A DNA stretch of 64,000 nucleotides, from the NCBI RefSeq assembly GCF_026212465.1, contig NC_080049.1, positions 22,425,872 through 22,489,871 on the forward strand. The letters run 5' to 3'. The stretch is from Amaranthus tricolor. Lineage: Eukaryota > Streptophyta > Magnoliopsida > Caryophyllales > Amaranthaceae. Shown piece after piece: positions 1 through 10,649 of this stretch; positions within the stretch are counted from its first letter, which is position 1, and each line of letters starts with the position of its first letter. The notes below the pieces were generated by a model, which had not been told where the DNA came from, did not search any database, and was given only the letters and a program-made list of their open reading frames with translations. A program made the translations under genes and the position numbers.

Positions 1-1
1 G

Positions 2-751
2 CATTTGAAATTGAATGATGAGGGAATATTGATGCATGAGGGGGTTGTAGAAGTTGAATCTGAAGATGAAGGGGCTGAAGAGGTTGAAGAAGAAAAGGAG
101 GCAGAGGAGAAAAAGGAGGTAAAAGAGAATGAGGAAGAAAAGGAACAAGATCCTGTTCCCTCTGAAAATATTGAAAAATCTGAGAAAGAGGAACAGGATG
201 GAGCTGTAAGTAAGGGGGAAAAGGAAAAGAAAAAGGAAGCCTTGGATGAAAATGTCCCTCACAATCTATGTAGTGATTCCAGCGATGAAGAGATTGTGTT
301 GGCTATGAGGAAAAAGGCTAAGTCAATGCAAAGGAAGAGTAGGAGGTTGGCTTCGAAACGCAAGGCTACTTTGGTTGATGAAACACCATCTGACACCATC
401 CCTGAGCCCACACCTGATGAACCTACCTCTCCCAAGCCAGCCAATTCACCACCACATCAAATTCCATCACCACCACCATCACCTATCCCGTGTACACCAC
501 CACCACAATCACACACTTCACCCAATATTGGCTGTACTAACTTTGACTCTGTTCCTGCAGTTTCCTTACATTCCATACTCTCCAAGCTCCTTGATCTACA
601 GTCTCATTTCATTGCTTTTCAAGCTGAAATTCGTGTCTCACTTGCTTCTATTGTGGATCAGCTAAACCAAATGGAACAACGCCTTGGTGCCAAGCTGGAC
701 ACAGTGGAGGTGCAGACTGAATTCATTGATGAAGAAGAGACTGACCCTTGA
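2..751 (+). CDS. C-terminal part of an env-like/extra retrotransposon ORF (partial)
   Basis: The frame is open from the left edge, so the start is missing and about 249 residues remain. The first third is strongly acidic and lysine-rich (runs of EEVEEEKEAEEK type) and probably coiled or disordered. A basic patch follows (RKKAKSMQRKSRRLASKRK), then a proline/serine-rich stretch. The end is heptad-like (LHSILSKLLDLQSHFIAFQAE onward) and suggests a coiled coil. The ORF lies between where pol should end and the LTR, the place of the env-like ORF in Sireviruses and Athila-type elements. No transmembrane segment is seen in this part, so 'env-like' is positional only. It could instead be the tail of an unrelated acidic TE protein. 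Confidence 0.5.
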   Translation, partial: HLKLNDEGILMHEGVVEVESEDEGAEEVEEEKEAEEKKEVKENEEEKEQDPVPSENIEKSEKEEQDGAVSKGEKEKKKEALDENVPHNLCSDSSDEEIVLAMRKKAKSMQRKSRRLASKRKATLVDETPSDTIPEPTPDEPTSPKPANSPPHQIPSPPPSPIPCTPPPQSHTSPNIGCTNFDSVPAVSLHSILSKLLDLQSHFIAFQAEIRVSLASIVDQLNQMEQRLGAKLDTVEVQTEFIDEEETDP

Positions 752-1559
752 TCCCTCTGCTCAAAAATTTAATGATTTGTTGGCTGTATGACTTAACAAA
801 CAATTTCATTTTTTTTTGCCTTGTACCATCTGCGGTACATGGTTATTGTAACTTTAAACAATTGCTACTTTTCTTTGTTTTTTATTTTTTTTCTTCATGG
901 TCTGTGACAATTAACTCTATGCAGGTTTAATTATTGTTCATAGCACTTGCTTTTATTATTGTTGTTTGTTGCTTTCATCACTAACAAATCTATATGGTTT
1001 GTGCTGAGATTTGATAACTCCCAATTCTTTTTGATTGATGACAAAAGGGGGAAGATTATGCACAAACTTAACAAGGGCAGTGAATACACAGTTACATATC
1101 TTGTTGATTTATATTGATTCTTATGAATGCTATGTGTGCTGTGTGCTGCTGTGTTTTTACTTATATTTTGTTTCTCAAGATGATCTTTCTGTTGAAATTA
1201 TCTAACAAAGTGTGTTTTATGTTTTTTATGTTTTTTATGTTTTATATTAGTTTTGTTTAATTAATTATGTAGTTTTATTATATTAGGTTATTATGTTATG
1301 TTAGTTTTTATTTATTTTAGTTTAACTTTGTTTATTTCATTTAAGTTTTAAGTTAATTAATTTTGAAAACTTTTGAAAAATATTTGATATTTTAGAGTAA
1401 ACTGTTCGTTTATGAATGCTTGGTAAATTATATTCTAACAAGTTGATTTGCTAAGTTAATTAGAGTTACTTTAATCTCTAGTATGCTCTATGAATTTTGT
1501 TTTACTCTATTTCACTTAAGTTTGTTTATAAAGTTTGCCATCATCAAAAAGGGGGAATT
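752..1559 (+). other. Retrotransposon 3' untranslated spacer with two polypurine tracts
   Basis: There is no gene here. AAAAGGGGGAAG occurs near 1044-1055 and AAAAAGGGGGAATT ends just before the LTR at 1560. The second is the expected plus-strand primer tract, and the first is the internal tract typical of this group. The rest is T-rich, with repeated TTTTATGTT words around 1217-1245. Confidence 0.6.
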
Positions 1560-2217
1560 TGTTGGCCTCTTAAGGTTTTGATGATGACTTTACTTTTAAA
1601 TAAACAAACATATTTTAGAGATTGTTTTGTAGGTATATATCCGATTTAATGTGAATCGTTGATGAAGCCTATGACTTGATTCGTGGAAGAAGTACATGTC
1701 TCAAATATCCAAGAAGTTGGGAAATTGCTCTTGAAGACAGTTTACTGTTCCTAGAGTTGAAGTTCTGACGAATGTTGTAGATGGAGACAGTGTGCTGTTC
1801 CTCACGATACAGGTCCGAAGAAGACATTGACTGGAAGATTACGAAAATTATATTTTCTGTTTTTGGTTAATGTAAAAGGTTAAAATTTAATTAGTTGCTT
1901 AATTAAATTTATTTATTAATTGGCAAAATATTTTTTTAATTCGCCTAAAAACATGGAGAAGATCAATTCCTTGTTTATCTCCTATAAACTCGGATATCAA
2001 AGGGACTTATTCTACACTTTGAATTTGTCTCCTACAATTTAGGATCTTCCTTAAACCATGATGTTCTTAACCGTACATGTGCAAGCAGCAGTTACATTCC
2101 ACTTCTAAACTTCAACTAACTTCCCGTTTTCTTTGGGAGCAAGTAAGTTTGTGGAAGTCGTGGGATATGTGCATTTCGTGGAGAACATGGGCTGAGTGCA
2201 CTGTCTGCTGTTCCTCC

Positions 2218-2225
2218 TTATAAAA
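2218..2225 (+). promoter_or_regulatory. TATA box of the SIRE-like LTR
   Basis: TTATAAAA lies about 660 bp into the LTR and is followed by a purine-rich leader, the expected U3/R arrangement. Confidence 0.5.
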
Positions 2226-2468
2226 GAGGGAAATTACGGTTCAGTATGCATGGATGGATAAAAAGAAAAAATGTTGCATTGAGAATGTCCATCTAAGGGA
2301 GAATTAATTGAGAAAAATATTCTAAGTTTTAAATGCCAATTAATTTATAATATTTTTCTTAAGCAACTATTTTATTTTGATCTTAATGAGAATTGGCCTT
2401 GTAAAGGGTAATTGAGTGTTTTGTTGTAATTAGACTTATGGGAAGTCTAAGGGAATAGAGAATAGAAT

Positions 2469-2532
2469 CGAGAGAAGAGAAAGAGAAGGAGAGAAGAGAA
2501 GAGAAGAGAAGAGAAGAGAAGAGAAGAGAAGT
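2469..2532 (+). repeat. (GAGAA)n microsatellite in the LTR
   Basis: Near-perfect GAGAAGAGAA units lie in the R/U5 part of the LTR and should be transcribed with the element. Confidence 0.85.
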
Positions 2533-2871
2533 AGGCCTAAGTAGAGAAGCTTTGAGTAAAGCGTTTAGAGAATTGAGAAGCTTCAAGTGAAGCAAACATT
2601 GTTTTGTGTAATTGTAACTAATTGCCTAAACATAGTGAGAATTTTGAAATCCCGGGGGGTCGTGGTTTTTCCTTCTTATTAGGCCAAGAAGGTTTCCACG
2701 TAAAAATCCTTGTCTCCTTTATTATTTTTCTTTTCGTTTTTAAGTTTAAGTTTTTGTCCTTTACTTAATATAATTCCGCAAAAAAATTAGAGGCAAAAAT
2801 CTTAAACCTACTACACAACAATTCACCCCCCCCCCTCTTGTTGCATTCGATCATCCATTAGTATTTCTACA

Positions 2872-3253
2872 ATAGTGATTATTTTTTAGTGTACGCTATA
2901 TGTTTTTGAGTGTTTCTCTTAAAATCGGTGCTTTGTGACTTAACTCGACTATTTTTTAGTGTATGCTATAGTTTTTCCATCATATAACAACACTAACTTT
3001 AAGTAAGCATAGGAAAAAAAAAGGCCAAACACACAAATTTTTTTTTTACCCAAAAACTCTTTTTAAAAATGTGAGGCTAAACACATTTGTTTCTAAAAAG
3101 GGTTTCTCTAGAAACAGTTTCTACAGAATTTCTTTTTGAAAACAAAAGTTGATTTCCAGAAACTAAGCCAAACATACCCTTAATCTATAAATAAAACATC
3201 GTTAAGTGGAGACCTGTTAAATTATTTCTCGACCCAAAATTGACTCTAAGCCC
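2872..3253. other. Unassigned sequence with a 25-30 bp direct repeat and MITE-like words
   Basis: No gene is seen. TATTTTTTAGTGTACGCTATA (about 2881) recurs as TATTTTTTAGTGTATGCTATA (about 2950). GGCCAAACACAC near 3024 and GCCAAACATACCC near 3168 resemble the GTTTGGC ends of short plant MITEs, but no clean TIR pair or target duplication could be fixed. Confidence 0.3.
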
Positions 3254-3988
3254 TGTTGGATAATGCAGAGTATAAAAGGTTGAGTATACTAAGTATACTA
3301 AAGTCTAATCCCATGAAAAGTAATGACAAGTACTATAAAAATAATGGGGACAAAAGTACTATGAATTAGTAATTTTATAGTAAGACTAAGGATAAAAAGG
3401 TAAAAACATGTGTCCAAAAGGAAAGATAAGGAAAAATCAAACTAGAAAATGGGAGTAAGTTCTCACGACTCGCGAGGCTCCTCACTAGTCGCGACAATGC
3501 ATAAGAAAGTTTCTGGAAATTTTGGTGTTGTAAGTTGTGGGACGCGGCTTTTCTCGCCCCTCGTCAGATCTGCGTGCTTGGTTCTGGACTTTGGTTTTTT
3601 CACGGTTATTTTTTGGGCTTTATTTATTGAAGGTGGCAGTTATTTTTGCTTGAGCCTAAAGTAACTTCCCTAATGACAGATTAGGGGAAGTGGGATTATG
3701 GATAATGAGAGGTTACTCTTACTCCTATATAAGGAGGTTAAATCAGAATTTCATAAGTATTGAAATTTCTTTTGTCATTTTTCTTATTCTCTCTCCAAGT
3801 TTATTCTCTACAAGTTATTCAGACCAAAGGAAATTAATCACTTTTTTTCATTTTATTTTTCAGTTTGCTCATTAAAACTCTTATTCTTCACTCAAATTAA
3901 TTATATAGTGTTTATAATTAATTGCAAACCGTTGTATTTCAAAAGTGTATTCCAAGTGTTTAAGCGTAAGCACCAAGTAGGTGGAATC
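3254..3988 (+). repeat. Possible solo/truncated LTR
   Basis: The stretch begins TGTTGGATAATGC. It has a TATA box (CCTATATAAGG near 3724-3734), then a pyrimidine-rich leader (TTCTTATTCTCTCTCC). After this comes an A/T-rich stretch ending near GCGTAAGCACC, next to a (TTA)n tract. TG start, promoter and leader order fit an LTR, but no CA end, target duplication or partner LTR could be fixed. It may be an unrelated promoter-like stretch. Confidence 0.33.

Positions 3989-4035
<47 letters not shown>
3989..4035. repeat. (TTA)n microsatellite
   Basis: About 15 uninterrupted TTA units. Confidence 0.95.
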
Positions 4036-4036
<1 letters not shown>

Positions 4037-4380
4037 AGCTAAATTTTACACTATTCATGTTTTCAGCTAATGAATAGTAACTTTTAAGCTTCTACCACGT
4101 GTACAAACAGCATCAGAGATTGCTACACGTTTTTTGTGCTCCCTGTTCATTATCTCACCTTTCTCTCTGAACTTTTTTAAGCTTACCACCTTCCGGAAAA
4201 ACGATTTTCCACATACCAAAAGTAAAAACAACGGAGTATTAGAGATTCTTTTCCCATAATATTGCCAAAAAAAAATAATTCCCACTTTGCATGAAATGGG
4301 AAAGTATTTCCCACATTATCGTCCACAGAGGATAGGTGTGAGAAAATTTTTTTTTCTGATTTTTTTAATACAATCACTAG
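4036..4380. other. No recognisable feature
   Basis: AT-rich sequence between the (TTA)n tract and the left MULE end. Short ORFs on the minus strand here show no domain. Confidence 0.6.
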
Positions 4381-4500
4381 ATGAAATGGCGGTTTTGTTT
4401 AGGAATCTGAAGTAAACCGCTAGATGAAATGGCGATTTTCATGAATTTCAATTTCTTTTTAAAAGAAAAAAAATTATAAAGCAAACCGCCACTTTGGTAG
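4381..4500. repeat. Left terminal inverted repeat region of the MULE
   Basis: Units ATGGCGGTTTT (4386), AAACCGCTAGATGAAATGGC (near 4413) and AAACCGCCAC (near 4483) are decayed forms of the palindromic units seen intact at the right end. Confidence 0.65.
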
Positions 4501-5106
4501 CTGTAAAAAACGACAGCAACAGCTTCCTGTTTTGTTTACTTCATTTTAGTTTTTCCTCCTTTGCTTGCTGCCGGTGCATTTAAAAAAAAAATCTACACTC
4601 CTCATTTACTTCATATTCATAATTCCTCTTATTCAACTAAATTAACAACTACATTCTCATATTCTCCTTCTTTACTTGTTCATTTTCATCCTCATTTAAG
4701 GTATGAATATAACCCTAATTTTTTTCAATTTGCAAATTGATTTTTTGTTCATTATTGTTGTCATTTGAAGTTATAAATACATTGATTGTTTGTTACATTC
4801 TCTTGATTTCATGATTTAAGCTTACATTTTACACATTTGTAGTTGAATTTTATGATTTGGTTTGTATGCATATAAAATGTTTGATGAAATGCTTCAATGA
4901 AAGTTTATTACTTTCTAGGGTTAGTTTAATGGTTTTAGTATATATTCATATTATTTTTAGCTTTATATTTGAATTGAACCTTCTAATAAGTGTTCTAATA
5001 CCTTAATATCACAAATTCTTGTATTCACATTTACACTTTCCTTACTCACAATCAACAATAAAGTGTATGTGAAATCAAATGAAAAACATGTTTGTGTTTG
5101 TAGAAT

Positions 5107-7726
5107 ATGGATCATTATCTCGTTATAGTGTATTGGGGTGGGGAAGTAAGTTATACTGGATCCGATGTTGTGTATAATGGTGGATTAAATACAGTGATGT
5201 TTATCCATCGTCAGAATATTACTTTTGAGGTATTTCATAGCAAAATATGTGATGTAATTGGTTGTGATCGTAACTCTTTTATATTAAAAATGGAGATGAA
5301 AATATCCGGTGACTGGGAAAAATGTTTTAGTCCCGATTAAGAATAATGAAAGCATAAGTGCTCTTGCTTATGCGGCATCACAAGCCCCTAGAACGGCAAT
5401 GGAGGTTTATGTTGAATTGGTTGCAAATTTGGATAATGCAAGGGAAGTCATAACTAGCATGAGACTTCCAGAATCAGGTCCTAGTGTACGCCATGATACA
5501 TTCACAGAAATGTTAAGTAACCCAAATTATGTTAATGAGCACTTGGATGAGTTTACCTCTCCAACTCATTCACGTGGCATTGGTGGTGGTGTAATGAACA
5601 CCTTTTTCACGAGTCACTTAGGTAGGCGTAATGCGAACGAGGTTGACTCTTTAGATCAGGAGGATGAGCATATTGATTCTGATTTAGAGGAGGATGATGA
5701 AAGAAGAGATGCTCTAGATGCAGCGATTAGAGATGGTGCTCCATCTCAAGACTGGCCTAGAATTGATGAGGTTGATCAAAGATTGATTGATGCATGGATG
5801 ACCTGGAACGATGACAACTCCATGAATGAAAATGGAGACTTTAAGATAGGGCAAGAGTTTAGCTTCTTAGACCACCTTAAGAAGAATGTTAAATCATGGG
5901 CGATTTCTAACAATAGAAACTTCCGTGTAATTGAGTCGGAGCCTTCAAAGTACGTTATCCAATGCACTAATGCGGAGGATATAGGTTGTGAATGGAGGAT
6001 GCGAGCATTTATGACCGCCACGGGATCATTTAAGATTGTGCGATATAAGGGTCATAATCAAGATTGCTCGACACATTACAGTGACGACCATCCCCTCCTT
6101 AGTTCTGAATTTGTTGCTGATCTAATCGTGGATATGATCAGAGTTGATCCAGCGTTCAAGGTGAAGTCAATCGTTAATTTTGTTAAAAATAAATACGAAT
6201 TTATTATAACATATAAGAGAGCTTGGTTGGCCAAAAATAAGGCTATAACAAAAGTATTTGGGGATTGGGATAAGTCCTTTGAGGAGCTTCCAAGGTACCT
6301 GCAGGCATTAATGCACTCTAATCCAGGAACATTGGTACAATGGAAAGTTCAACCGACAATGGATCCGACCAGAGTGATGTTTCAGCGAATTTTTTGGGCT
6401 TTCGGACCATCCGTTTAGGGTTTTCCCCACTGTCGTCCCCTTATTTCTATAGATGGTACACATTTTTACGGAAAATACAGAGGCACACTTATGATTGCTA
6501 TGGCGATAGATGCAAATTCTCAGTTGTTCCCACTTGCCTTTGCCGTTGTGGACGGAGAGAGCAACGACACATGGAGCTGATTCTTGGATTGTATAAGGCA
6601 TTATGTCACTAAGAGGGACGGCTTATGTGTTATATTTGATCGTCACAAGGGAATTTTGCTTGCAATGAATAGAGTTGGAAAAGGTTGGGAAGAGCCATTT
6701 GCATTTCATCGGTTTTGTAAACGTCATCTAGCTTCGAACGTGCATAAGAAGTTCAAAAACATAGCAGTTTAAAACTTATTTGGAAAAGCTTCTGAACAGA
6801 CAAAGATTCGGAAATATAATTTCTACATGAATCGCCTTAAAGAGTTTAATAAGGACGCGTATAAGTACTTAGTGGATGGTTCTATTTCTGAGCGCCAATG
6901 GACTTTGATTGATGATGGTGGGCATCAATATGGAGTGAAAACTACAAACATGTCTGAAGCGTTCAATGGCGTAATGAAGGGGGCCAGGTCACTCCCAATC
7001 ACTTCATTGGTTAGGATAACATTCTTCCGGGTTAACGAATACTTTGCCACAAGGAACGATTTAGGGAGAAGAAAATTAGAGAATGGACATGTGTATGCCA
7101 AGAAACCAACTGATACGATTGATAAAAATGCTGAAAAAGCACGCTTTCATGATGTTAGGATACATGACACAGTACGTGAGATATTTGAGGTCACCACTGG
7201 TTGTGGCAACATGATAGCAGGAAAAAGGTGGAAAATGCTACATGGTTGACCTCACAGCAACATCATGCTCCTGTCAGAATCCAACCATGGTCAAGTTACT
7301 GTGCTCACATGTTCTTGCAATATGTCGAGCTCATAACATTTCGTATGATGCTTTTGTGGACCCTTCGTTTCGCACTACAAAATACGTATCCACATATAAG
7401 AAGACCTTTATACCTGTTCCAGACATGTTCACCTGCGATCCTTGGAATGGTTCTACAGTTGTTCCAGATCCCTCAACTAAGCGTGGAAAGGGCGTCCGCG
7501 ATCAACTCGTATACGGAACGAAATGGATGCACCGCTGACGTGTCCTCATAACACATGTAGCTTTTGTGGATTTAGTGGTCATAATAAGAAAACATGTCCT
7601 CGAACGTCAACAAAGTATGTTTTTTTTTAATATTTTGTAATATCATGTTGAATCTGATAATATTTATGTGAATTTTATAACACTTATATATGTAACAGAG
7701 ATAATGGCGATGCCGGGCCTAGTTGA
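5107..7726 (+). pseudogene. MURA transposase of the MULE, broken
   Basis: A MuDR/MULE-type transposase pseudogene. The N-terminal piece (5107-about 5335) and main frame (5309 on) are offset by one base near 5310-5335. The MULE domain begins near SIDGTHFYGKYRG (about 6446) and includes FDRHKGI and HRFCKRHLASN. A SWIM zinc finger (CSCQ...LLCSH, about 7268-7310) and a CCHC knuckle (CSFCGFSGHNKKTC, about 7556) follow. Breaks: in-frame stops TAG 6416-6418, TGA 6578-6580 (at a position normally Trp) and TAA 6770-6772; a shift near 7222-7242; a one-base loss in the G run near 7487. A GT-AG intron (about 7615-7698) would join the knuckle to a last exon reading KDNGDAGPS and ending at TGA 7724-7726. 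That exon overlaps the start of the PMD gene. It cannot encode an active enzyme as read. Confidence 0.85.
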
Positions 7727-9816
7727 TCCATCAGTGCTTACGCTTCAAGCGACACAGAGGAGCTTAGCTGCATGGGAGGGCTCCACTGCCCAGTTGGTTA
7801 CTCGTCAGCACTACCAGACGAGTACGTTACATTGGGAGGTGGATGACAGAGTATTAGAGGTAGTGGAATTAGCTGGTTTTAGATACATTCACAAGTTGTT
7901 GGGCGAGCGTTTAGAGCTCGATCGAGCTCTTATCACTGCATTAGTGGAGAGGTGAAGACCGGAGACTCATACCTTCCACCTCGCGGTTGGCGAGGTAACG
8001 ATCACATTGCAAGATGTGGCAGTTATAATGGGACTGCCCATTGAAGGACAAGCAGTGATAGGTCATGGAGAGGGAAATTGGCCAGCATTAGTTCATGAGC
8101 TACTAGGGGTTTGGCTAGAAAACCCTCAAGACCCCACACAGCCGAAGATCATCACTGGATTGTTGTTGAAGTTGACTTGGCTCAGAGAGCATTTTAGCGC
8201 GCTAGAGGATGACGCGGATGATATTACGGTGGATAGACATGCGCGAGCGTACATTTTGTACCTGTTTGGATGCATCTTGTTTCCAGACAAGAGCGGTGAC
8301 TCGGTGTAGTTGATCTATCTTCCTCTACTAGGAGACTTGGAGTGGGTAGATGAGTATAGTTGGGGAAGTGCTACCCTAGCGTATCTGTATCGTAATTTAT
8401 GTCGAGATTCTCGTAAGGGTGCCAAGGACATTGGAGGTTGCTTGATGTTGTTACAGATATGGTCGTGGGAGCATATTCATATAAGGAGGCCTATAATTAG
8501 GACGATTTGATTCGCTGGGCAACATGATCAGGAAGATGACACGGAGGATTTTGAACCGGTGTTAGGTTCACAGCATCGTCGTGGGATGGATTCTTTAGCA
8601 GTAAGGTAGCAACACTCAATTCACTATTCAAATAGAAAATTTTACTATTTTATGATACATTAAAATATTAAACAATGTTCATTTGTTTACAGCTGGCTTC
8701 GCGTATATCTTTCGAGGTCCCACTCCCCACATACTCTCGTCTACTACAGAGACGCACTTGATCAACAACGGGACGAGCATGTTATTAACATTTACTATTT
8801 GTATTAGTTATGAATAAATTGTATATATTACTGAGTATATTGATTTCTATTGCAGATGACATGGAAGCCTTACACAGCGGCTAAGATGGACGCTCAGCCA
8901 CAAATATGTACATCGGGCCACGAGATTTGGAGATCGCGTTGTCCACTTATTTGCTTTGACATCGTCGAGCTACATCTCCCGGATCGTGTCATGCGTCAAT
9001 TCGAATTGGAGCAGGTTATTTCGCATGCCTGTGACACCCAACCTCAACTACATGCGATTGATCGGAGGACTAGGGACAAGAACTACATGCGTGGAATGAC
9101 CGAGCATCTCGATTTTTTCGAGGAGATAACTACACCGTCATAGCTCTGGTACGTACATGAATTGGTACAGGCGTATCTCCATATTACGCCTAACGAACAC
9201 CACATTTGCGCAGCCAGGATCACATTACCAAACACTCATAACATATAGTAATACTTTTATGTGATTCTTTTAACAATATAATGAGAACATACAGGCTGAG
9301 CACATCCGATAAGTGCTCATACAATGCAATGACACGATTCAAGGGGCCGCTACATCGCCAGTTGATGTGGGGTATCGGCTATGTTCTTAGACCCTTGGCT
9401 CCATTAACGCGTCATTGACCGATGCATTGAGTAAGGCGGGGTATGAGTACCTCATTCTGACTCCACCCATCACTGGCGAGGTAGATGACACATTCCACAC
9501 TCCTTCTCCACAGAGTTCGGCCCACCAAGGTAGCTCTTCCAGAGGATCAAGTACTCAGTCCACAAGAGGTCGCGAGCGTTCATCTACTCGAGGTCGGTCT
9601 TCCAGATTCCCATCGACATCCGGTGCTATGTCGCCATTCGTTTCTCCAGCTTCCATGACCACTCCTCATCCACATCTATCGCCTCCGTAAAGGATCATCA
9701 CATATCAGCGTGCTAGTCAACGACGAGCTCCTGCTCTTAATGTCATTGCGGAGGTTGACGAGTATACACCATCATCATCCACCGGTGCGCAAAACAAAAG
9801 GGGCTGGGGATTGTAG
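7704..9816 (+). pseudogene. Plant mobile domain (PMD, aminotransferase-like) gene, broken
   Basis: The start is ATG 7704 (MAMPGLVDPSVL). The frame shows typical PMD signatures: VVELAGF, then PETHTFHLAVGEVTITLQDV, GLPIEGQAVIG, YLFGCILFPDKS, WEHI and VELHLPDRVMRQF. In-frame stops at 7953-7955 (TGA at an expected Trp), 8307-8309 and 8508-8510, plus introns near 8602-8695 and 8785-8853, split it. The C-terminus is Ser/Arg/Pro-rich (SSRGSSTQSTRGRERSSTRG) and ends RGWGL-stop at 9816. The PMD family includes MAIN/MAIL1, which act in silencing and genome maintenance in Arabidopsis, and many TE-borne copies. What the domain does inside a transposon is not established. It follows MURA on the same strand with a 23-base overlap. 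Confidence 0.82.
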
Positions 9817-10038
9817 TTTAACAAACTTTGTATCAACTTATATAATTTGAACTTCTTGTATCACTTTCCATGATTGTAATATATCTTTGCATTATTTTCA
9901 TAATTAATGTTTTCAAATCAAACTGGTTCGTAGTTGATTATTATGGAATAGATGGTATTGAAGTAGTTTAATGCAGATTGCGCTAACTATTTATGGGAAT
10001 TGAAAGAAAAAAAATAAAACGTTGCACAGGCATAGAGC

Positions 10039-10159
10039 AAACCGCCACATGAAGTGGCGGTTTGGTCAGGACAAAACCGCCATGTGAGATGGCGGTTTGC
10101 CTTGACCAAACCGCCACTTCATGTGGCGGTTTACTGGTTAAGGGAAACCGCCATCTCAC
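10039..10159. repeat. Right MULE end: array of three perfect palindromes plus a half unit
   Basis: Three 25-bp hairpin units, each with perfect 10-bp arms and a 5-nt loop, lie at 10039-10063 (AAACCGCCAC, loop ATGAA), 10074-10098 (AAACCGCCAT, loop GTGAG) and 10108-10132 (AAACCGCCAC, loop TTCAT). A fourth unit at 10145-10159 keeps only the left arm and loop (CTCAC) and marks the element end. Confidence 0.85.
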
Positions 10160-10649
10160 ATTCGACGTACAAGTGCGCAGTTTCGAAGCTCTGATTCGCC
10201 AATTATTCTTAGTAAAATTTGATGTTGCAACAAAAGCAATAAGTAAAATTTACAATGCATAATCTCATTAGTTTTGAGAAACATATATTTAACATTTCCA
10301 CTTTTTTATAGTGCATACAAGGATATATTTAAGAAAAACTATTATTTGTATCTAGTACTTATAATTATCACCAAAAAATGGTCGTCCTAAAAGCTCATTA
10401 TTTTTTTTTTTTTTAATAATTTACCAACCAAATTTTGACTAATAGATAGTCGCTGATCAGTCGGAATTTTGAATTTCAAAATTTGAAATTCAGTCAAAGA
10501 TGCTCTGACAGGCTTTTTTATGGGGAATAGCTTTTCATGTACTGACCAGTTTCCCACCAGCTTTTAGTCGCTGAGTAGTCGGTACTGTTGTTTCACTTTT
10601 CAATTTTTTTTTGTTTTAATATTGTACGTGCTACTTATTTCGCAGAGTA

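Larger units (their letters stand above)
1..2871 (+). mobile_element. 3' end of a SIRE/Maximus-like Copia retrotransposon
   Basis: The window opens inside this element, so its 5' LTR and pol are off the left edge. Visible in order are the end of an acidic, proline-rich ORF (to 751), a spacer with a purine tract near 1044-1055, a second purine tract ending at about 1559, and one LTR (1560-2871). An extra ORF after pol followed by AAAAGGGGGA-type tracts is characteristic of SIRE/Maximus (Sireviruses). The five bases after the LTR are ATAGT, the probable right copy of the target duplication; the left copy is not visible. Family assignment is inferred from architecture, because no pol is in view. 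Confidence 0.7.
1560..2871 (+). repeat. 3' LTR of the SIRE-like element
   Basis: The LTR begins TGTTGGCCTCTTAAGG directly after the polypurine tract and ends TTTCTACA, about 1.31 kb. It has a TATA box near 2218-2225. In the R/U5 part it carries GTGGTTTTTCCTTCTTAT and TTTCCACGTAAAAATCC, a signature common to Copia LTRs, then a C-run with TCTTGTTGCATTCG near the end. U3 repeats a short motif of the form ACAG(N)4-5CTGTTCCT (near 1736, 1785 and, variant, 2199). Confidence 0.72.
4381..10159 (+). mobile_element. Mutator-like element (MULE) carrying MURA and plant-mobile-domain genes
   Basis: The two ends match in inverted orientation. The left begins ATGAAATGGCGGTTTT. The reverse complement of the right end begins GTGAGATGGCGGTTT, and both continue into AGTAAACCGC...GATGAA...GGCG. 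Inside are a MULE-domain transposase with SWIM and CCHC motifs, then a PMD gene, both in the plus direction and both broken. No convincing 9-11 bp target duplication flanks 4381 and 10159, so the termini may be eroded or shifted by a few bases. PMD genes next to MULE transposases have been described in plants, so the combination has precedent. The palindromic end structure is the unusual part. Confidence 0.75.

Noticed and set aside
375..665. His-rich 96-codon ORF overlapping the env-like frame
   Set aside because: Shadow frame of the CCA-rich proline region in the real frame at 2-751.
4370..10170. Target-site duplication for the MULE
   Set aside because: ACAATCACTAG before 4381 and ATTCGACGTAC after 10159 do not match beyond chance.
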